Assembly: GCF_029867415.1 (NCBI RefSeq)
Contig: NC_081186.1
Coordinates: 15,198,930-15,262,929, forward strand
Length of the DNA: 64,000 nucleotides
Direction of reading: 5' to 3'
Source: Vicia villosa
Taxonomy: Eukaryota > Streptophyta > Magnoliopsida > Fabales > Fabaceae
The translations under genes were made by a program, and so were the position numbers. Shown here in pieces: positions 60,328 to 64,000 of the stretch (the stretch's first letter is position 1; the number at the start of each line of letters is the position of its first letter). The notes below the pieces were generated by a model. It was not told the origin of the DNA and did not search any database. It was given only the letters and a program-made list of their open reading frames with translations.

Positions 60328-63300
60328 TGTCGCACCCCAATTTTTGACCCGCATATTTCATTCATCGTTGGCTTGTCCCATTTTATTTCATGTATATTCA
60401 TCGTTCAAAAATTGACTTTTATTAAAGTCAACAAAAATATGTGTAGCATTTGTGCGTCCATTCGCATCTCATTTTGAAAAAATTAAAAAAATACGTGTAG
60501 CATTTTATATGTTCATTTGTATCTTTTTTATTCAAAAATATTAAAAAAATTGTGTTTTAACTTTTAATTTAATTTTGTTCATTTTATTAGGATTAGTAGC
60601 TTTTTATATTTATTTTATTTTAGATTTATTTCTATTTAAAAAAAAAATATTAAAAAAAAAAATGATTAATTTATTTATTATTTTGTTATTTTAGGTTTAG
60701 ATTAACTTTTTTTTATTATCAAAAAAACATATATAGTTTATATTTTTTATATTTTCTATTCTCCAAATGGTCAATGCCAAGCACAAGGGTCCAAAATCCC
60801 TACGGAGTCCAATTTGCTGCATCAACCAAACATAAGAGTCCAAAACTCTGCACAAGGACCTGCTGCACATCTGTCCAAAAAATGCCAAAATGTTCATCAA
60901 ATTGGCAAGACAAAATCCTGCATTAGAAAGCACAAACAGCAGTTAATTGTAATTGTTCAAAATCCTATCCCAATTTCCCCCCAATTTTCATCCAAAACCT
61001 AATCAGATACTCTATAAAAGAACATATTCACAGCACAAGAAAGGGGGGCAGAACCTCATTCTACCTCTCAAACTTCTGCAAAACTTAGTTCAAACTCACC
61101 CTTCAATCTCACAAAACCCTCAGCCTCAACAACACCATAACCTAACCTCACTTCATTGAACCCACAAACGTTCAACCTAACCTCCCTCATACACTGAAAC
61201 CTTAAACTTCACACAAAATATCAAACAACAACAACCGAAACTCACGCCACGATTCATAACCTTCAACGATAACAAACCCAGACGCAACAACAACAAATCC
61301 TGCGTACAAACTCAGGATCCGAGTCCCACAACAACTCACAACATTCAACATATTTCCAGAAGTTTCATCAGCATATAAAAAAAAAGGACGAAGTCTCGAA
61401 GAGCACAAAGCAAACGTACCTGAAGGTTTTTTTGTTTATTCACGCTTTCCTTTAATTTCTTTTGTTCCTTGAAATTGCTTATAATCTCTGTAAAACAAAT
61501 GAATCAACACATTAGGGATTATGCTGAGTATTGTGGTTGTTGAACGCGAGCAGAGAGAACACGTTGAGAGATTGAGAGAGAGACCGAAAGAGGTTCGTGA
61601 GCGAGAGAGCTGAGAGAACGAGAGAATTGCGAGAGCAAGAATGACTGAGAGATGCCGTGAGAATTCGAGAGGCGAGAGAGTGCATTGAGTGAATTTGTTT
61701 GGTTGATTTTGGAATGAACACACAAACCAGAGTAAGTTTAATCGTGGAAAGGATGAGCAGCCGTTGTTTTTTTTTCCTCTTTAGCGATTAGGTTTTTTAG
61801 TGGATTTTGGGCTTATGCACTCTTGGCCCAGTCATGTGCTTACCACACCATCAATTTCCATGTGAATCCCATGATAATGTTTCTTTTAGGTTGCTGACTT
61901 GGGCTTGCTGTCAAGCAGCCCAACGATTTCCTTTTACACCCTTAAACTCAACTCCACACACACTATTCTAATCCACACACCATTTTATTTGCTTTATTTC
62001 ATTCTTATCATTTTAAATGTTGGTTTAATTCCTATGTTCTAAAAAATGTATTTTCTTTTCTTTTGTAATTAAAATATATTAGAAGTAGTAATTTCTTTTA
62101 TCAAAGTAAATCTAAAAAAAAAACCTCAAGCAACAATAGTCATTCCAAATAAATCTTGGTCCAACGCCAAGTCTTATTAAATGATTTCTCGATCCAACGT
62201 CGAGTTTCTTTTCAAAAATCTCTTCTTCTAATTAAATCGAAAAATCGAGTGACAAGAAGTGTACACCTCTTGAATACCTCGATTCTTTTGGATTAACACA
62301 TTTTTTTAAAACCTTTCTTTAATTAAATCGAAAGATCTTGTGACAAGGGGTGAACACCTCTTGAATACCCTGATCTTTTGAAACTAAAACACATTAATAA
62401 AATCAAAGTGATCAAGTGACAAGAAGTGCACACCTCTTGAATACCTTCGATCCTTTGAATCAAACAATAAAAAACTTTCTTAATCAAATCGAAAGATCTT
62501 GTGACAAGAAGTGCACACCTCTTGAATACCTTGATCTTTTGAATCTAAAACACTTAATTAAATCGAAAGATCTTGTGACAAGAAGTGCACACCTCTTGAA
62601 TACCTTGATCTTTTGAATCTAAAACACTTAATCAAACCGAAAGATCCTGTGACAAGGGGTGAACACCTCTTGAATACCTTGATCTTTTGAATAAAAATAC
62701 ATCAATCAAACCGAAAGATCTTGTGACAAGAAGTGCACACCTCTTGAATACCCTGATCTTTCGAACCAAAATTAATTAACAAGGACAACAAGTGACAATG
62801 GGGCTCGCTCCTGTTCAATACCTTGGGTAAAGACGCGCTAGGTGAACACCTATGCTCAATCCTTTGCTAAATGTCCCTTTAAAACACAACTTCAATTTCA
62901 TTCACACATTTTTGCCTTATGGCTTTTAAATCTCTTTTCATAAACGAGACACTTATTCAATTTCAATACGAACATACTTCCACATGTGAAGATCGAATAT
63001 CTTCCACTCGAATGCGATGATGGCCAAAATCATGTCTTATCTTGATTTAGTTATCCATTCTTGTAGTGATGTCATATCCATGTGCGCACAGTATTTCCAT
63101 TTGAAAGCGATCGAGTACCTCTCGCTAAAATCAATCAACAAACTTTTTGTGGTTCTTAGCCCGAACTACGATTGCTCTGACTTTCCCATTGCATTAGGGA
63201 ATACGTAGGCACAAGATACAAACGTCTTGGCGAGCATAATAATAAAAAATCATTTCTTTTTTCTTCACAATAATAAAAAACCTAAAAATCTTTTCTTTTA

Positions 63301-63593
63301 CCTTTTCTCGATTAATAAGCTAAAGAACACAAACATTACACTAACACTCAAACACAAAACTAACTAAATGGGTCCCATCGAGTACGATGGAGGTGAGGGG
63401 TGTTAATACCTTCCCCTTGCTTAACCGACTCCCGAACCCTAATTTGGTTGCGATGACCATCTTATCCATTTCCTTTTTATTCGTGGGTTTTATCGATATT
63501 TTCCCTTTCCTTTTTGGAATAAATAAAGTTCGGTGGCGACTCTGTTGTACTCCGAGCGCGCGAAAGCGCTCGAGTCACATTTTTACCGCTACA
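60328..63593 (+). mobile_element. Ogre-type 5' LTR (3.3 kb)
   Basis: It starts TGTCGCACCCCAATTTTTGA and ends TTTTTACCGCTACA. TATAAAA is at 61013-61019, and GGTGTTAATACCTTCCCCTT at about 63397 matches the block near the end of the other Ogre LTRs. The primer-binding site follows. Its left flank, TCTGC (60323-60327), should recur after the 3' LTR outside the window. Confidence 0.9.
62225..62775. repeat. Tandem subrepeats in the Ogre LTR
   Basis: About seven imperfect units of 70-80 bp share GATCTTGTGACAAGAAGTGC and ACACCTCTTGAATACC, ending with the name-giving GATCTTTTGAA. They create a repetitive open frame at 62416-62616, which I do not call. Confidence 0.85.
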
Positions 63594-63598
63594 GAAAG

Positions 63599-64000
63599 TG
63601 GCGACTCTGCTGGGGATTTACAATCTTAAGAGGGTCAACCCTAGTTTAGTTTGTTATATGTTTGAGTGTTTGCTTTTGTTTGTTTATTCTTGTGTCTTTT
63701 ATGCTTATGTTCTTTATATTTATTCTTGTATTATTTATGTTCATTTACTCTTGCTTTATCGCTTTTTATTTATTTCTGTATATACTCATTTGTGGGTATG
63801 GGAATGATACTTGAGTGAAGCTCTCAACCCGAGCTTTGAAAAACGAGAGAAAAACATAAGTTAGGAGGTGGTTGTGTAGTGCTAGTCCCCAAGGTGAACA
63901 CCTTGAATGGCTAATACGAGAACCCCACTTGGAGGAGACTTAGTCATGAAATTTGTCATAAGATGGTTCGCCCATCGCATGGCAGAAATCTGATTTCGTC
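63599..64000 (+). mobile_element. Ogre primer-binding site and untranslated leader, running off the right edge
   Basis: TGGCGACTCTGCTGGGGA (63599-63616) is identical to the site at 17111. The following 380 bases contain no coding frame I recognise; in the first Ogre the leader before ORF1 is about 700 bp, so ORF1 should start beyond the window. Confidence 0.8.

Noticed and set aside
61436..61725. Antisense Ser/Leu-rich ORFs in the third Ogre LTR
   Set aside because: They come from a GAGAGA-rich stretch open in all three frames of one strand.

Overview
This is a plant nuclear window: genes have GT-AG introns, most of the DNA is AT-rich and non-coding, and transposable elements are nested inside one another. 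Three Ogre-type (Ty3/gypsy, Tat lineage) LTRs sharing a start TGTYRYACCCCAA and an Arg-type primer-binding site, a SIRE-type copia element and Athila/Tat-like gypsy elements point to a legume, probably tribe Fabeae (inference; no species call is possible). The only clear housekeeping gene is KDSB (CMP-KDO synthetase) on the minus strand at 42083-49284, in eight exons whose phases all fit.

Layout. 1-1824: 5' end of an LTR element on the minus strand that runs off the left edge. 1825-9108: AT-rich host DNA with a 39-bp minisatellite, a Mutator-type MITE, a Helitron 3' end, foldback elements and tandem duplications. 9109-35372: one Helitron, minus strand, whose two ends can be fixed to the base. 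It carries a RepHel gene, an RPA1-like gene and, on the opposite strand, three consecutive B3-domain-like genes. Later insertions lie within it: a tRNA-like foldback element in B3 gene 1, a truncated Ogre in B3 gene 2, and a 5.5-kb Ogre solo LTR in an intron of RepHel. Without these insertions it is about 14 kb. 35373-42082: AT-rich DNA, gypsy remnants, and a copia deletion derivative with both LTRs placed inside an older foldback element. 42083-49284: KDSB, whose first intron holds a 5'-truncated Ty3/gypsy element flanked by a perfect 74-bp direct repeat. 49285-64000: an uncharacterised ORF, then a gypsy element containing a SIRE solo LTR, split by a SIRE copy in the other orientation, which is itself split by a third Ogre that leaves the window on the right.

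How the parts relate. RepHel (HUH nickase plus Pif1-type helicase) and the RPA-like protein form the usual replication set of plant Helitrons, but RepHel has at least three reading-frame breaks, so this copy is probably dead now. The B3-like trio looks like cargo amplified within the element: genes 1 and 2 begin with a 35-bp first exon of the same length and phase. All order-of-insertion statements come from nesting and target-site duplications seen in the sequence. Family assignments were made by recognising motifs and were not checked by any search.
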